From: Caballeronia megalochromosomata
Lineage (GTDB): Bacteria > Pseudomonadota > Gammaproteobacteria > Burkholderiales > Burkholderiaceae
Length of the DNA: 64,000 bases
Assembly: GCA_001580565.1 (NCBI GenBank)
Contig: LRBF01000279.1
Location: forward strand, 62,001 to 126,000
Reading direction: 5' to 3'
The position numbers and the translations under genes were made by a program. The notes under the pieces are model-generated. The model did not search any database, had not been told where the DNA came from, and saw only the letters and a program-made list of their open reading frames with translations. This document shows, in pieces, positions 1-8,861 of the stretch. Numbering within the stretch: position 1 is the first letter of the stretch; every line of letters begins with the position of its first letter.

Positions 1-212
1 CACAGGAAGAGCATCGACGCGAGTTCGTCGGACCAGACGAGCGGCGTATGCAGCGCATAGCGGCTGGTCACGCCGGCGAACAGCACCACGATCTCGGCCA
101 GGACCAGCAGCGCGGCGGGAATCTCCACGAAGTGGCCGAGCCAGGTGTCGAGAAACGCGGCGACGCGGTGTGGCGCCGGATGCGGAAGCGGGACCGTGTG
201 CATGGCTTTCAT
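1..212 (-). CDS. TRAP transporter small permease (DctQ-type), partial
   Basis: Only about the first 70 codons lie in the window; the gene runs off the left edge. The reading frame starts MKAMHTVPLP and has a hydrophobic segment at about residues 28-50 (IPAALLVLAEIVVLFAG), followed by TSRY and WSDELASMLFL. An early membrane helix followed by an R-Y and W-x-E/D-E segment is typical of DctQ small permeases. Its ATG overlaps the TGA of the upstream dctP gene by four bases (ATGA), so the two are translationally coupled and should form one transporter. DctQ links the periplasmic binding protein to the large DctM permease, which would lie further left. A DctQM fusion cannot be excluded because the C-terminus is missing. 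Confidence 0.8.
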   Translation of the reverse strand, partial: MKAMHTVPLPHPAPHRVAAFLDTWLGHFVEIPAALLVLAEIVVLFAGVTSRYALHTPLVWSDELASMLFL

Positions 213-1249
213 ACCAGTTTTCCGGTGTACTTTTCGAGCGTGCCCCAGCCTTGCTCGCCGTACTTCGCTTTCCAGTCGCTATAGAAGCTGGTCTTCTTGA
301 GCGCGCCGCGGAAGGCTTCGCGGTCCACATCTACGATGTTGATGCCTTTGCCCTTCAACTGGTCGCGCAAGGTGCCGTTGAGCTGGGCGATGTCCGCGCG
401 CTGCAGCATGCCGGCGGCGTCGAACTCGCGCGTGACGATGGCGCGCATGTCGGCCGGCAACGCCTGCCATGCGCGGCGGTTGCCCAGAATCCAGTACGCG
501 TCCCACACGTGCGAGGTCAGGCTGATGGACTTCTGCACTTCGTACAGCTTGGCCGTTGCGATGATCGGCAGCGGATTCTCCTGGCCTTCCACGACGCCGG
601 TTTGCAGCGCGGAGTAGAGCTCGTTGAAGTTGATCGGCGCCGGGCCCGCGTCGAGCGACTTGAAGAGCGAGGTGAGCATCGGCGCCTGCGGCACGCGAAT
701 CTTGAAGCCCTTCAGATCGGCGGGCGTCTTCACGACGCGCGTGGACGAGCTGATCTGGCGAAAGCCGTTGTCCCACGGCTTCGACACGGCGAGAATGCCG
801 GACTTCTCGACCTGCGAGCGGATATAGCCGCCGAGGTCGCCGTCCATCGCTTTCCAGACGTGGTCGTAATCGGGGAACGCGAAACCCGTGTTGACGATGC
901 CCGCTGCGGGCGTGAGCGTCGCGAGAATCGACGAGGCGAGATTGAAGAACTCCACGCCGCCGCTGCGCACCTGCGAGAGCAGGTCCGTGTCGGAGCCGAG
1001 CTGGTTCGCCGGGAACAGCTTGATGTCGAGCTTGCCGCCGGTGGCTTCGCGGATCTTGTCGCAGGCCTGCTGCGCGCGGATGTTCACCGGATGCGTCGGG
1101 TCCTGGCCCGTCGCGAGCTTGTACGAGAAGTCCGCCGCCGACGCCCGGCGCGTCGTGAGGCTCCAGAGCGGCGCGGCTGCGGCGAGGGTCGCGCCCGTTT
1201 TCAGAAAAGTGCGCCTGTCGATGCCGCTTTTGATCGAGCGAGTTGTCAT
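209..1249 (-). CDS. dctP: TRAP transporter substrate-binding protein DctP
   Basis: Periplasmic solute-binding protein of a tripartite ATP-independent transporter, 346 residues from the chosen ATG. That start (MTTRSIKSG) is preceded by a GGAGGAG ribosome site; an ATG five codons upstream lies inside that site and is less likely. The N-terminus carries a twin-arginine signal (DRRTFLKTG) followed by an alanine-rich stretch and an ASA-ADF cleavage site, so Tat export is expected. The mature protein has the DctP hallmarks: the ATG-x-DPTHP opening, LKGFKIRVPQ with the conserved arginine that normally binds the substrate carboxylate, and NELYSALQTGVVEGQENP. The neighbours are the small permease, an SDR dehydrogenase and a split transketolase. 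The ligand is therefore probably a sugar acid or other organic acid catabolised by this operon, but the substrate cannot be read from the sequence. Confidence 0.93.
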   Translation of the reverse strand: MTTRSIKSGIDRRTFLKTGATLAAAAPLWSLTTRRASAADFSYKLATGQDPTHPVNIRAQQACDKIREATGGKLDIKLFPANQLGSDTDLLSQVRSGGVEFFNLASSILATLTPAAGIVNTGFAFPDYDHVWKAMDGDLGGYIRSQVEKSGILAVSKPWDNGFRQISSSTRVVKTPADLKGFKIRVPQAPMLTSLFKSLDAGPAPINFNELYSALQTGVVEGQENPLPIIATAKLYEVQKSISLTSHVWDAYWILGNRRAWQALPADMRAIVTREFDAAGMLQRADIAQLNGTLRDQLKGKGINIVDVDREAFRGALKKTSFYSDWKAKYGEQGWGTLEKYTGKLV

Positions 1250-1345
1250 GATGTGCTCCTCCAAACCTGGTTATGGCGATCGGTTTTGTTATTCGATGAG
1301 AGCGCGCTCTTTGCGGCGCGCCCCTGCCGCATGATTCATGACGCG

Positions 1346-2107
1346 TCAGTGGATCAGCATGCCTCCGTTCACATCGATCACGGCGCCGGTGATGTACGAA
1401 GAAATCGGCGAGGCGAGAAACAGGAACGCGCCCGCCACGTCGTCCGGTCCGCCGAGACGGTTGAGCGGAATGCCCGCGAGAATCTCGACGCGCTTGTCGT
1501 CGCTGATCTTGCCCGCGTTGATGTCGGTCTGGATCAGACCGGGCGTCACGCAGTTCACGCGGATGCCGTCGTTGCCGAGTTCGCGCGCCATTGCCTTGGC
1601 GAGACCGAGCACGCCCGCTTTGGCCGCCGAATAATGCGGGCCGCCGAGAATGCCGCCGCCGCGCTGCGCCGACACAGACGACATGCAGCCGATCGATCCG
1701 CCGCCCTGACGCTTCATCTGCGGAACGACGGCCTGCGACAGATACAGCACGCCGCGCAGATTCACATCGAGGATGCGGTCCCAGCTTTGCGCGTCGATAT
1801 CGAGCAGCTTCACGGCCTGCGTGATGCCCGCGTTGTTGATGAGCACGTCGATAACGCCAAAATCCGCGATGACTTGCGCCACGGCCGTATCGCATGCGGC
1901 GCGGTCGGTCACGTTGCACGCGTAGCCGCGATGCTCTGGTCCGATTCCGCTGGCGGCTTCGCGCGCGGCGGCTTCGTCGAGATCGAGAATGGCGACTTTC
2001 GCGCCGTGCTTCGCGAACATGCGGGCCGTCGCCATGCCGATTCCGCGCGGCGACGCCGCTCCGGAAATGACGGCGACCTTGCCTTCGAGAAGACGCGACT
2101 CTGACAT
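1346..2107 (-). CDS. SDR family oxidoreductase (classical short-chain dehydrogenase)
   Basis: A 253-residue classical SDR, the normal family length. It has the nucleotide-binding loop as GAASPRGIG (residues 16-24), NNAG at 91-94, catalytic Ser144 in CMSSVS, and the Y159-x-x-x-K163 pair in HYSAAK. It ends with the GAVIDVNGG motif common in FabG-like enzymes. It should catalyse NAD(P)-dependent oxidation or reduction of a hydroxyl/keto group. It sits between the split transketolase and dctP on the same strand with short gaps (about 50 and 100 bases), so one catabolic operon is likely. A sugar-acid or polyol dehydrogenase role fits that context but is inference. Confidence 0.88.
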   Translation of the reverse strand: MSESRLLEGKVAVISGAASPRGIGMATARMFAKHGAKVAILDLDEAAAREAASGIGPEHRGYACNVTDRAACDTAVAQVIADFGVIDVLINNAGITQAVKLLDIDAQSWDRILDVNLRGVLYLSQAVVPQMKRQGGGSIGCMSSVSAQRGGGILGGPHYSAAKAGVLGLAKAMARELGNDGIRVNCVTPGLIQTDINAGKISDDKRVEILAGIPLNRLGGPDDVAGAFLFLASPISSYITGAVIDVNGGMLIH

Positions 2108-2159
2108 GATGGTGTGCTCCTGATTAATGGTGAAGTTGTTCGTGACGTGTGGTGAAGGC

Positions 2160-3143
2160 TCAGCCGAGCCAGCCTTTGATGGTGTTGCACATGGCTTCGG
2201 TGGAAATGCCGTAGCGGTCGTGCAGCGTGGGTAATGCGCCTGCGTCGAGGAAAGCGTCGGGCAGGGCGATCTGGCGGAACGCGGGCGTCACGCCCGCGCC
2301 GAGCAGCGTGCGCGCGACCGCTTCGCCAAGGCCGCCGATCACGGTATGGTTCTCCGCGACGACGACCATGCGTCCGGTGCGCTTCGCTTCGCGCAGGATC
2401 GTTGCTGTGTCGAGTGGCTTGATGGTCGGCACGTGCAGCACGGCCACGTCGACGTTGTCCTGTTCGAGCGCTTGCGCGGCTTCGAGCGAGCGCATCGTCA
2501 TGATCCCGGAGGACACGAGCAACACGTCGGCGCCGTCGCGCAACAACTTGGCCTTGCCGAGCTCGAAGCGGTAGCCGTATTCGTCGAGCACGGCGGGCAC
2601 GTTGCCGCGCAACAGCCGCGCATAGACCGGGCCTTTGTGCGCGGCGATGGCGGGCACCATCTGCTCGATGTCGAGGGCGTCACACGGATCGATGACCGTC
2701 ATGTTCGGCATCGCGCGCATCAGCGCGAGGTCTTCTGCGGCCTGATGGCTCGGGCCGTAACCGGTCGTCAAACCCGGCAGCGCGGCGACGATCTTCACGT
2801 CGAGATTGTCTTCCGCGATCGTCTGATGGATGAAGTCATACGCACGACGGGTCGCAAACACCGCATAGGTCGTCACGAACGGCTGCGCGCCTTCGTGAGC
2901 CATGCCCGCCGCCGCGCCCATCAGCAATTGCTCGGCCATGCCCATCTGGTAATAGCGCTCGGGAAATTCCTTCGCGAAGATATGCAGGTCGGTGTACTTG
3001 CCGAGGTCGGCCGTCATGCCGACGATGTTCGTCTTCGAGCGCGCCAGTTCGACGAGTGCATGACCGAAGGGCGCGGAACGCGTGACCTGTCCTTCGCTTG
3101 CAATCGACGCGATCATCGCGGAGGTTTTCAGACGGGTGCTCAT
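2160..3143 (-). CDS. Transketolase, C-terminal subunit
   Basis: A 327-residue protein covering the pyrimidine-binding and C-terminal domains of transketolase (MSTRLKTSAM start; DLGKYTDLHIFAKEFPERYYQMGMAEQLLMGAAAGMAHEG, with the catalytic Glu in MAEQ). The start is the ATG that overlaps the TGA of the upstream N-terminal subunit by four bases, so the halves are translationally coupled. Later segments (MRSLEAAQALEQ, TIKPLDTATI, VVVAENHTVIGGLGEAV) match the transketolase C-terminal domain. Split transketolases are common in catabolic loci and act as a two-subunit thiamine-diphosphate enzyme. With the TRAP transporter and SDR it probably processes a keto-sugar or sugar-acid intermediate. Confidence 0.9.
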   Translation of the reverse strand: MSTRLKTSAMIASIASEGQVTRSAPFGHALVELARSKTNIVGMTADLGKYTDLHIFAKEFPERYYQMGMAEQLLMGAAAGMAHEGAQPFVTTYAVFATRRAYDFIHQTIAEDNLDVKIVAALPGLTTGYGPSHQAAEDLALMRAMPNMTVIDPCDALDIEQMVPAIAAHKGPVYARLLRGNVPAVLDEYGYRFELGKAKLLRDGADVLLVSSGIMTMRSLEAAQALEQDNVDVAVLHVPTIKPLDTATILREAKRTGRMVVVAENHTVIGGLGEAVARTLLGAGVTPAFRQIALPDAFLDAGALPTLHDRYGISTEAMCNTIKGWLG

Positions 3144-3973
3144 GCGTTTCTCCCGGCTTCCAGTGCTTCGAGCGCGAGCTTCCACTCGTGCGGATCGACG
3201 CGGATGAAGTGGTTCTTCTCGCGCTCTTCGAGGAACGGCACGCCGCAGCCCATCTTCGTATCGCACACGATGATGCGCGGCTTCGCGTCCTTCAGATTGC
3301 GCGCGTTGTCGAAGGCCTGCTTCACGGCGCCGATATCATTGCCGTCGATGCGCTGCACGTACCAGCCGAACGCTTCGAGCTTTTCGACCAGCGGCTCGAA
3401 CGCCATGATCTGCGTGGACGGGCCATCGGCCTGCTGGTTGTTCACATCGACCATCGCGATGAGGTTGTCGAGCTTCCAGTGCGCCGCGGACATCAAGCCT
3501 TCCCAGACCGAGCCTTCGTCGAGTTCGCCGTCGGAGAAGAGGGTATAGACAAAGGACTTCGAGCCCTTGCGCTTGAGGCCGAGACAACGGCCCACCGCGA
3601 TCGTGAGACCTTGCCCGAGCGAGCCGCCCGACATCTCCATGCCCGGCGTGTAGCTCGCCATGCCGGACATCGGCAGACGGCTGTCGTCGCTGCCGTAGGT
3701 TTCGAGTTCTTCCTGAGGCAGGATGCCTGCCTCGAAAAGCGCGGCGTACAGCGCGATCGCATAGTGGCCGTTCGAGAGCAGGAAGCGGTCGCGGTCTTCC
3801 CAGTCGGGATCGTCGGGGCGGTAGTTCATCGCGCCGAAGTAGGCGACGGCCAGCACATCCGCGATGTCGAGCGCCTGGCCGATATAGCCCTGGCCCTGCA
3901 CCTCGCCCATCAGTAGCGCGTTGCGGCGGATGCGCTGGGCATGTTCCGCGAGCTGCGTGATGCTCGTGTTCAC
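3140..3973 (-). CDS. Transketolase, N-terminal (thiamine diphosphate-binding) subunit
   Basis: A 277-residue protein with the thiamine-diphosphate domain. It contains NGHYAIALYAALFEAGIL, MEMSGGSLGQGLTIAVG, and the cofactor motif SDGELDEGSVWEG followed about 23 residues later by VDVNNQQADG (the GDG...NN magnesium/diphosphate motif, here starting SDG). It is the first gene of the minus-strand operon, and its stop overlaps the start of the C-terminal subunit. The divergent LysR-type gene begins 158 bases away, so this operon is probably under its control. Two-gene transketolases of this kind usually belong to dedicated sugar pathways rather than the main pentose phosphate pathway. Confidence 0.9.
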   Translation of the reverse strand: MNTSITQLAEHAQRIRRNALLMGEVQGQGYIGQALDIADVLAVAYFGAMNYRPDDPDWEDRDRFLLSNGHYAIALYAALFEAGILPQEELETYGSDDSRLPMSGMASYTPGMEMSGGSLGQGLTIAVGRCLGLKRKGSKSFVYTLFSDGELDEGSVWEGLMSAAHWKLDNLIAMVDVNNQQADGPSTQIMAFEPLVEKLEAFGWYVQRIDGNDIGAVKQAFDNARNLKDAKPRIIVCDTKMGCGVPFLEEREKNHFIRVDPHEWKLALEALEAGRNA

Positions 3974-4050
3974 GGCGATGTCTCCTTATTTGCTTTTGTC
4001 GGTGCACCTGCGATCGGGGTATTCCCTCGTTTGGTGCGTCAGGCCCGTAT

Positions 4051-4070
4051 ATGAAGCGTATTCGCTTGAT
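4051..4070. promoter_or_regulatory. Candidate LysR-type operator
   Basis: An imperfect dyad, ATGAAGCG-TATT-CGCTTGAT, has 8-base arms with one mismatch and lies midway between the divergent transketolase operon and the LysR-type gene. A second weak dyad (TTGA-N10-TCAA) overlaps its right end and continues to 4083. The position and the dyad symmetry with a short spacer fit a LysR-type binding site, but only one copy is present. Confidence 0.4.
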
Positions 4071-4131
4071 GACTCGCGCTCAAACGAATTAAAGTGGCCT
4101 ATCGTTGAATTCAATTCATGTCATCACTGCA

Positions 4132-5025
4132 ATGCACCATCGCGTCACGCTCAAGTCCATACAGGCTTTCGAGGCGGCGGCGAGGCTTTCGTCCTACGCG
4201 CTTGCTGCAGAAGAGCTTTTCGTGACCCCTTCGGCGATCAGTCATCAGATCAAACTGCTGGAGGAAATGTTGAGCGTGCGGCTCTTTCATCGCATGCATC
4301 GGACGGTGATCCTGACCGACAGCGGGCGGCGTTACGCGGAGGAGATCGGTGCGGCGTTCGCTCGTATCGAGAAGGCGACACGCGACATCGGACGCGTGGC
4401 CAAGAGCGATATCCTCACGCTGCATTCGACTCCGAGCTTCGCGACGCAATGGCTGATGCCGCGGCTCGCGCGCTTTTCGGCGCTGCATCCGGATATCGAC
4501 TTGCGCCTGAATGCGTCGAACGATCCGGTGGACCTGACGCGCGAGGCGGTGGACATCGATTTGCGTTATGGCGCGCGCCGCCTGCAACCGGCGGGAACGA
4601 TGGTGCTCGACCTGCCCACCGAGACGATCGTGCCGCTGTGCTCACCGGCGCTGCTCGAAGGCGATCACCCGATACGCACGGTTGCGGACCTGCGGCATCA
4701 CACGCTCATTCACAGCGAGGGGTGTCTCGTCGGCTGGCGCGACTTCATGCGCCTGCATCGCAAGACGCCGATCGATATCTCGCGCGGGCCGCGCTTCGAT
4801 CGCTCGTTTATGGCGATCAGCGCGGCGGCGGACGGCGGAGGCGTGTGTCTTGAGAGTCTGCTGCTGGTGCAGCGCGAACTGGAAACGGGACGGCTCGTCG
4901 CGCCGTTCGGCTTCGACGGCCTCAAGGTCAATGGCTACACAGTGAATCTGCTCAAGTCGTGCGCAGACTTGCCGAAAGTGCGGAGTTTTCAGGACTGGTT
5001 GTTTGCGGAATTCGATCGTTCCTGA
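4132..5025 (+). CDS. LysR-family transcriptional regulator (GcvA-like)
   Basis: A 297-residue LysR-type regulator from the ATG at 4132; a TTG 27 bases upstream is in frame but less likely. The N-terminal winged helix is clear: TLKSIQAFEAAARLSSYALAAEELFVTPSAISHQIKLLEEMLSVRLFHR, with the helix-turn-helix at about residues 20-45. The effector domain follows (FATQWLMPRLARFSALHPDIDLRL, ISAAADGGGVCLES), as in the GcvA subgroup. It is divergent from the split-transketolase/SDR/TRAP operon and is probably its activator, responding to the transported compound or a metabolite. The effector is unknown. Confidence 0.9.
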   Translation: MHHRVTLKSIQAFEAAARLSSYALAAEELFVTPSAISHQIKLLEEMLSVRLFHRMHRTVILTDSGRRYAEEIGAAFARIEKATRDIGRVAKSDILTLHSTPSFATQWLMPRLARFSALHPDIDLRLNASNDPVDLTREAVDIDLRYGARRLQPAGTMVLDLPTETIVPLCSPALLEGDHPIRTVADLRHHTLIHSEGCLVGWRDFMRLHRKTPIDISRGPRFDRSFMAISAAADGGGVCLESLLLVQRELETGRLVAPFGFDGLKVNGYTVNLLKSCADLPKVRSFQDWLFAEFDRS

Positions 5026-5152
5026 AGCAGGAGCGGCGCAGGAAGGCGTTGGTCTGCATCTTGCGTGACAAACATCAGCTTCAGGACAGTCCGATCTCAA
5101 AAGGCCTTGGGTCGACCTGATGCGTGACGGATACCGCCCCGGTGACTCAACT

Positions 5153-5497
5153 ATGCGCGTCCTCTTTGTAGAAAATGATACGGGTCTCTGCGAGGCGTTT
5201 CGGGATCTCGCCAGGTCCCTAGGGCACGTCGCGGATGTCGCCTATGACGGGCAACAGGCGATGCTGCTGACACAAGAGAACCGATACGACACGATCTTTC
5301 TCGACATCGGCTTGCCGGATGTGGATGGTCGCGACCTTTGCAGACGCCTGCGGGCGGCGGGGCCGAGCAAGCTTGCGTGTGTGGTGGCGGTAACGGGAGA
5401 TGTGCGGCACGTGCACGAGTTGTCGGATCACTTTGACGGAGCATTTCTGAAGCCGCTTACGGAAGATGGCTTCAAGGCGGCGCTCAACGCCTGCTGA
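5153..5497 (+). CDS. Stand-alone response regulator receiver protein
   Basis: A 114-residue single receiver domain with no output domain. The start is MRVLFVENDTG, because the in-frame ATG 33 bases upstream adds an unstructured stretch. Phospho-acceptor Asp51 lies in FLDIGLPDVDG, with the acidic residues at 8-9 as N-D rather than the usual D-D. Thr81 (AVTGDV) and Lys100 (FLKPL) complete the active site. It ends 15 bases from the convergent hybrid kinase gene, so the kinase is a plausible phospho-donor. Proteins of this size act as phosphorelay shuttles or regulate partners by contact. Confidence 0.82.
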   Translation: MRVLFVENDTGLCEAFRDLARSLGHVADVAYDGQQAMLLTQENRYDTIFLDIGLPDVDGRDLCRRLRAAGPSKLACVVAVTGDVRHVHELSDHFDGAFLKPLTEDGFKAALNAC

Positions 5498-5512
5498 ACC
5501 AGAAAACGGTCC

Positions 5513-7117
5513 TCACTGCTCGCCGTCCAACGCGCGAACCAGGTCAGGCAATGCCACAGGCTTCACGAAATGTCGTTCGAAGCCCGCAGCCGAAGCGCGT
5601 TTGACATCCTCGGACTGACCGTAACCCGTAAGAGCAAAAAGGCGAAGTTGCGCGTGCTGCGGTTGCGCCCTCAGGGCGAACGCCAATTCATATCCGTCCA
5701 TGCCCGGCAGGCCGATGTCCAGAACGGCGACGGCAGGCGCGAAGCGCGCCGCGACGTCCAGCGCCTCGATGGGATCGAGAGCCGTAGCGACTTCGAAGCC
5801 CAGTTCCGTCAGAAAGGCTTCCATCGACAGTAGACCATCGACGTTATCGTCGACCAGCAAGACGCGTAAGCCTGTCTGGCTCGCGGGCTCGGAGGCGGAA
5901 GAAGCCGGTAAGGCATGCGCGCTGGCGAGCTCGGCGCGCGTTGCAAGAGGAAGGGTCACCGTGAAGGTAGAGCCTGTTCCCGGCCCGTCACTGCTCGCAT
6001 CGACAGTGCCGCCATGCAGTTCCACCAAATTCTTGACGAGGGCAAGGCCGATGCCCAGGCCGCCTTTCGACCGGTCGATCGTCGTGCGTCCCTGCTCAAA
6101 GATTCTGAAAAGCCTCGGCATTAACTCCGCACTGATGCCTGCGCCGTTGTCACGGATGAAGACCGCAACATGGCCGGGCGTCGTTCGCGCCTCGACGCGA
6201 ATTTCGCCGCCTGCGTCCGTATATTTGGCTGCGTTGTTCAACAGGTTGCTGAATGCCTGCGTCAGCCGAGTGAGATCGCCGAAGATCTGCGTTCCATCGT
6301 CGGATAAGGCGACCGTGAGTCGCTGATTGCGCTGTTCTACAAGCGGGCTGGCCGCTTCGACCGCACGTGTGATGACCGAACTGATGCGCAGGCTTTCGCG
6401 CTTCAACTCGATCTTTCCTCGCGTGATGCGGCTGACGTCCAGAAGGTCCTCGACCAGCCTGGATAGATGAGCGACCTGACGCTCGATGATTTCGTGATAC
6501 CGGTCCGTCACGTCGCCGCGTTCGCGTCGGATCAGCGCCAGTGCGGTGGTAATCGGCGCAAGCGGATTGCGCAACTCATGGCCAAGCATGGCGAGAAATT
6601 CGTCTTTCGCCCTGTTTGCCTCCTCGCGCTCGTGAGCCGATCTGGCGGCCTGGATCCCGGTCGCGGCCTGAGAGGTGGCGGCACGCAAGAAGGCAATCTC
6701 GTTGAGTGTCGGAAAGCTGGCGGCAGCGGCCCCGAACCACACGCTTCCTTGCCCGGAGCTGAATCCCATGCTCAGGCGGATCATCCTCATCGGACCCGCG
6801 GGCGTATCGCACAGATTGACTTTGGTGCCGATCGGGAGCCGGTGCCATTCGACTATGGATTCTCGCCATGCAACGGAGATGTCCGAAGTGACATCGCGGC
6901 CGTTCAAGCGCATCTGCACAAATGGAGCGGCGGCCGGCAGCAAGGGAACGTCAACGTAGCAGAGGTCCAGCGGAACGATCCGTTCGATCGCCTGCGTCAT
7001 CAACCCGACGATGGCCTTGCCATCGCCGCCTGCCCAGAGTGCCGGCAGCGCCAGCAATCCCATGAGGTCCCTGAGCGCGTGTTCCGCGCTTTCCCCGCTA
7101 AATCGGTCGTTGTCCAT
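5513..7117 (-). CDS. Hybrid sensor histidine kinase / response regulator
   Basis: A 534-residue cytoplasmic hybrid kinase with no membrane segment. The N-terminal part (about 10-160) is GAF-like in pattern but weakly conserved. The dimerisation/phospho-acceptor helix follows with His180 in MLGHELRNPLAP, then the ATPase domain with the N box (NLLNNAAKY, about 291-299), RDNGAGIS (322-329) and GGLGIGLALVK (352-362). A C-terminal receiver has Asp467 in LDIGLPGMDG and the conserved lysine in HFVKPV. It is followed on the same strand by the MEDS-domain gene and converges on the single receiver protein. MEDS proteins are often paired with histidine kinases, which suggests one sensory module. The signal is unknown. 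Confidence 0.9.
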   Translation of the reverse strand: MDNDRFSGESAEHALRDLMGLLALPALWAGGDGKAIVGLMTQAIERIVPLDLCYVDVPLLPAAAPFVQMRLNGRDVTSDISVAWRESIVEWHRLPIGTKVNLCDTPAGPMRMIRLSMGFSSGQGSVWFGAAAASFPTLNEIAFLRAATSQAATGIQAARSAHEREEANRAKDEFLAMLGHELRNPLAPITTALALIRRERGDVTDRYHEIIERQVAHLSRLVEDLLDVSRITRGKIELKRESLRISSVITRAVEAASPLVEQRNQRLTVALSDDGTQIFGDLTRLTQAFSNLLNNAAKYTDAGGEIRVEARTTPGHVAVFIRDNGAGISAELMPRLFRIFEQGRTTIDRSKGGLGIGLALVKNLVELHGGTVDASSDGPGTGSTFTVTLPLATRAELASAHALPASSASEPASQTGLRVLLVDDNVDGLLSMEAFLTELGFEVATALDPIEALDVAARFAPAVAVLDIGLPGMDGYELAFALRAQPQHAQLRLFALTGYGQSEDVKRASAAGFERHFVKPVALPDLVRALDGEQ

Positions 7118-7156
7118 TTTTTTTGTGTCGATGGCTCTGCTGGGCGAAGGAACGTC

Positions 7157-7786
7157 TCAAGCCTGCGCGCGTCTCTTGCGAAACTCCAGTTCCTTGATCA
7201 TTTCCGACGGCGGGATAAAGAACGGATTCTCCTGCACGATGCCGTTGATGAGGGTCAGCGGATGGGTGCGCAACACGTCCATGAGCATGGCCCCTGAGAG
7301 TTTGGCCATATCGTAGACGCACACGGCGGGCTGGCGGTTGCGTTCGATAATCTCGTTGACCTCGGCTTCGTATGCGATGAGGTCCGGTGCGTTGGGCGTT
7401 TCTCCAAACGCCCAGTCCATATTCCCCATGATGCGGAGCTGGGTAAATCCCCGGTCGCGTCCTGAGCCGGTGAGCCGGTCTACCAGCGCGAGCATGCGGT
7501 CTTTGTCGAATGCGCCGTCGTCATCCAGATAGGCCTCGGGCCATGTGAGAATTTCGAGTTGTCCGCACGCCTCGCACTCATGCGTGTCGATGCCTGCAGC
7601 CTCCAGCCTCGCCCGATGGTCATCCAGGTTTGCGGGATCGACGATGTGGAAATTCTTTTCTCCATTCGCTACCGCCTGTTGGTAGAACGGATTCAGCGCG
7701 TCGTATTCCTCATCGCGGCTGTTGAAAAATGCGCAAACGTGATAGGCGTCCATCGGCGTGCCGGCGATGGTAATGGGACTGTCCAT
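7157..7786 (-). CDS. MEDS-domain (DcmR-like) sensory protein
   Basis: A 209-residue protein starting MDSPITIAGTPMDAYHVCAFFNSRDEEYDALNPF. The H-V-C-A-F-F pattern and the DEEYDALNPFYQQA segment are typical of the MEDS domain (sensory domain of DcmR, found in methanogens, methylotrophs and many kinases). The start at 7786 is chosen because AAGGAAG lies just upstream; an in-frame ATG seven codons earlier overlaps that site. The protein also has a CEAC pair in HECEACGQLEI and lacks any DNA-binding or kinase domain, so it is a sensor without its own output. The hybrid kinase gene lies 39 bases downstream on the same strand. Confidence 0.8.
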   Translation of the reverse strand: MDSPITIAGTPMDAYHVCAFFNSRDEEYDALNPFYQQAVANGEKNFHIVDPANLDDHRARLEAAGIDTHECEACGQLEILTWPEAYLDDDGAFDKDRMLALVDRLTGSGRDRGFTQLRIMGNMDWAFGETPNAPDLIAYEAEVNEIIERNRQPAVCVYDMAKLSGAMLMDVLRTHPLTLINGIVQENPFFIPPSEMIKELEFRKRRAQA

Positions 7787-8116
7787 GTTTCTTCCTTGGT
7801 TGACCACGTGTTTCGCAAAGCGGCGGGGAAGCCCGGCGCCGGTCGGTTGACCATGATGTGGTTCAACAGCCAGACGATTCTATGGCATTGCCGTCCGGGA
7901 TGGACTCGCGATTCGGAGATCATCGCACGCAAGGCGGCCGAGGCGGTAACGACGACCGGAATGGCGTGTTTCTCCAGACGGATCATGGCCGAAGGCGTCT
8001 GTCATCAGTGGGAATAATTTACTGATGCTCGATTAGCGTATCAGGAAGAAAGATGAGGAACAGCGGGAAGGTAATCGGCGCGCACCAAACCGGGCCATTT
8101 GTCTCTGCGATGGCAT
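7787..8116. other. Intergenic region, no gene seen
   Basis: About 330 bases between the start of the MEDS gene and the hairpin behind the phasin gene. It must contain the promoter of the MEDS/kinase operon near its left end. Open frames here have no credible ribosome site and no recognisable protein pattern. No RNA gene or repeat was seen. Confidence 0.6.
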
Positions 8117-8149
8117 GACGCCTGAGGTCGCGCCTTGGCCTCAGGCGTC
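8117..8149 (-). terminator. Hairpin behind phasin gene, probable terminator
   Basis: A perfect 11-base inverted repeat, GACGCCTGAGG / CCTCAGGCGTC, separated by 11 bases and starting 9 bases beyond the phasin stop codon. The stem is strong, but there is no T-run on the minus strand after it, so it could act as a terminator or as a 3' stabilising structure. Confidence 0.6.
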
Positions 8150-8157
8150 GCTTGGTA

Positions 8158-8682
8158 TCAGCCCGAACGCTTGGCCGACGCACGCGTGGCCTTTACGATT
8201 TCCCCGTTCGCATCCAGGACGGTGCCACTCGCGTCGCGTGCAGCGTCGTTTGCCGTGTCGGCCAGACTGGTGACGAGTTCGCCCGAGGATTGCGCTACCG
8301 TCTCGACGTCTTCGGCGGCGGCGTTCGCCATGTCGTTGAGCTTGATGCCGTTGCGTTCGTATTGATTGCGCACTTCACCGATCATGTCGTCCTGGGTGGA
8401 CGTGATAATCGAAAGCGCGTGCTGGCTGTAAGAAGCGGCTTTCTGGGGAAACTGCGCAAGCATGACCGATTGCCAGCCGAGCACGTCGCCCGCGCCTGCT
8501 TCATCTCCCGCCCGCAGCAGCGCATTGCTTTCCTCGACCACTTTTCGAACCGTTTGTACGTTCAGTTCTGTGAGCGCCTGCAGACCGCTTGCAAAGCGCC
8601 CGGTTACGTTGAGCAGCACCTGGATATTGGCACGCGCGAGAGACGGCATCTGGTAAGCCATGTAGCTGGGATAGTGGAACAT
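8158..8682 (-). CDS. Phasin family protein
   Basis: A 174-residue phasin, a coat protein of polyhydroxyalkanoate granules. The start is MFHYPSYMAYQMPSLARANIQVLLNVTGRFASGLQALTEL, with an AAGGAG site 7 bases upstream; an earlier in-frame start would add 27 residues before this site. The body is amphipathic helix with no membrane segment, and the pattern QTVRKVVEESNALL...QSVMLAQFPQKAASYSQHALSI is typical of the Burkholderiaceae phasin family. It is monocistronic and followed by a hairpin. Its presence fits a PHB-storing betaproteobacterium. Confidence 0.88.
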   Translation of the reverse strand: MFHYPSYMAYQMPSLARANIQVLLNVTGRFASGLQALTELNVQTVRKVVEESNALLRAGDEAGAGDVLGWQSVMLAQFPQKAASYSQHALSIITSTQDDMIGEVRNQYERNGIKLNDMANAAAEDVETVAQSSGELVTSLADTANDAARDASGTVLDANGEIVKATRASAKRSG

Positions 8683-8861
8683 TGACGGCTCCTTTCGAAG
8701 TTCGAACGAGGGTGATGAAAAAAGTGCGGCGTGGAGGTGCCGTCCAGCGTGCGCCTTTGTCATACGCTGCGCTGAATCGGCTTTCGTCTTGAATCTGATT
8801 ACCTCACCGCGATATGACAGCCGCGTGCACGCGCGATAAAAAGACGCGCGGAGGGCGGACG

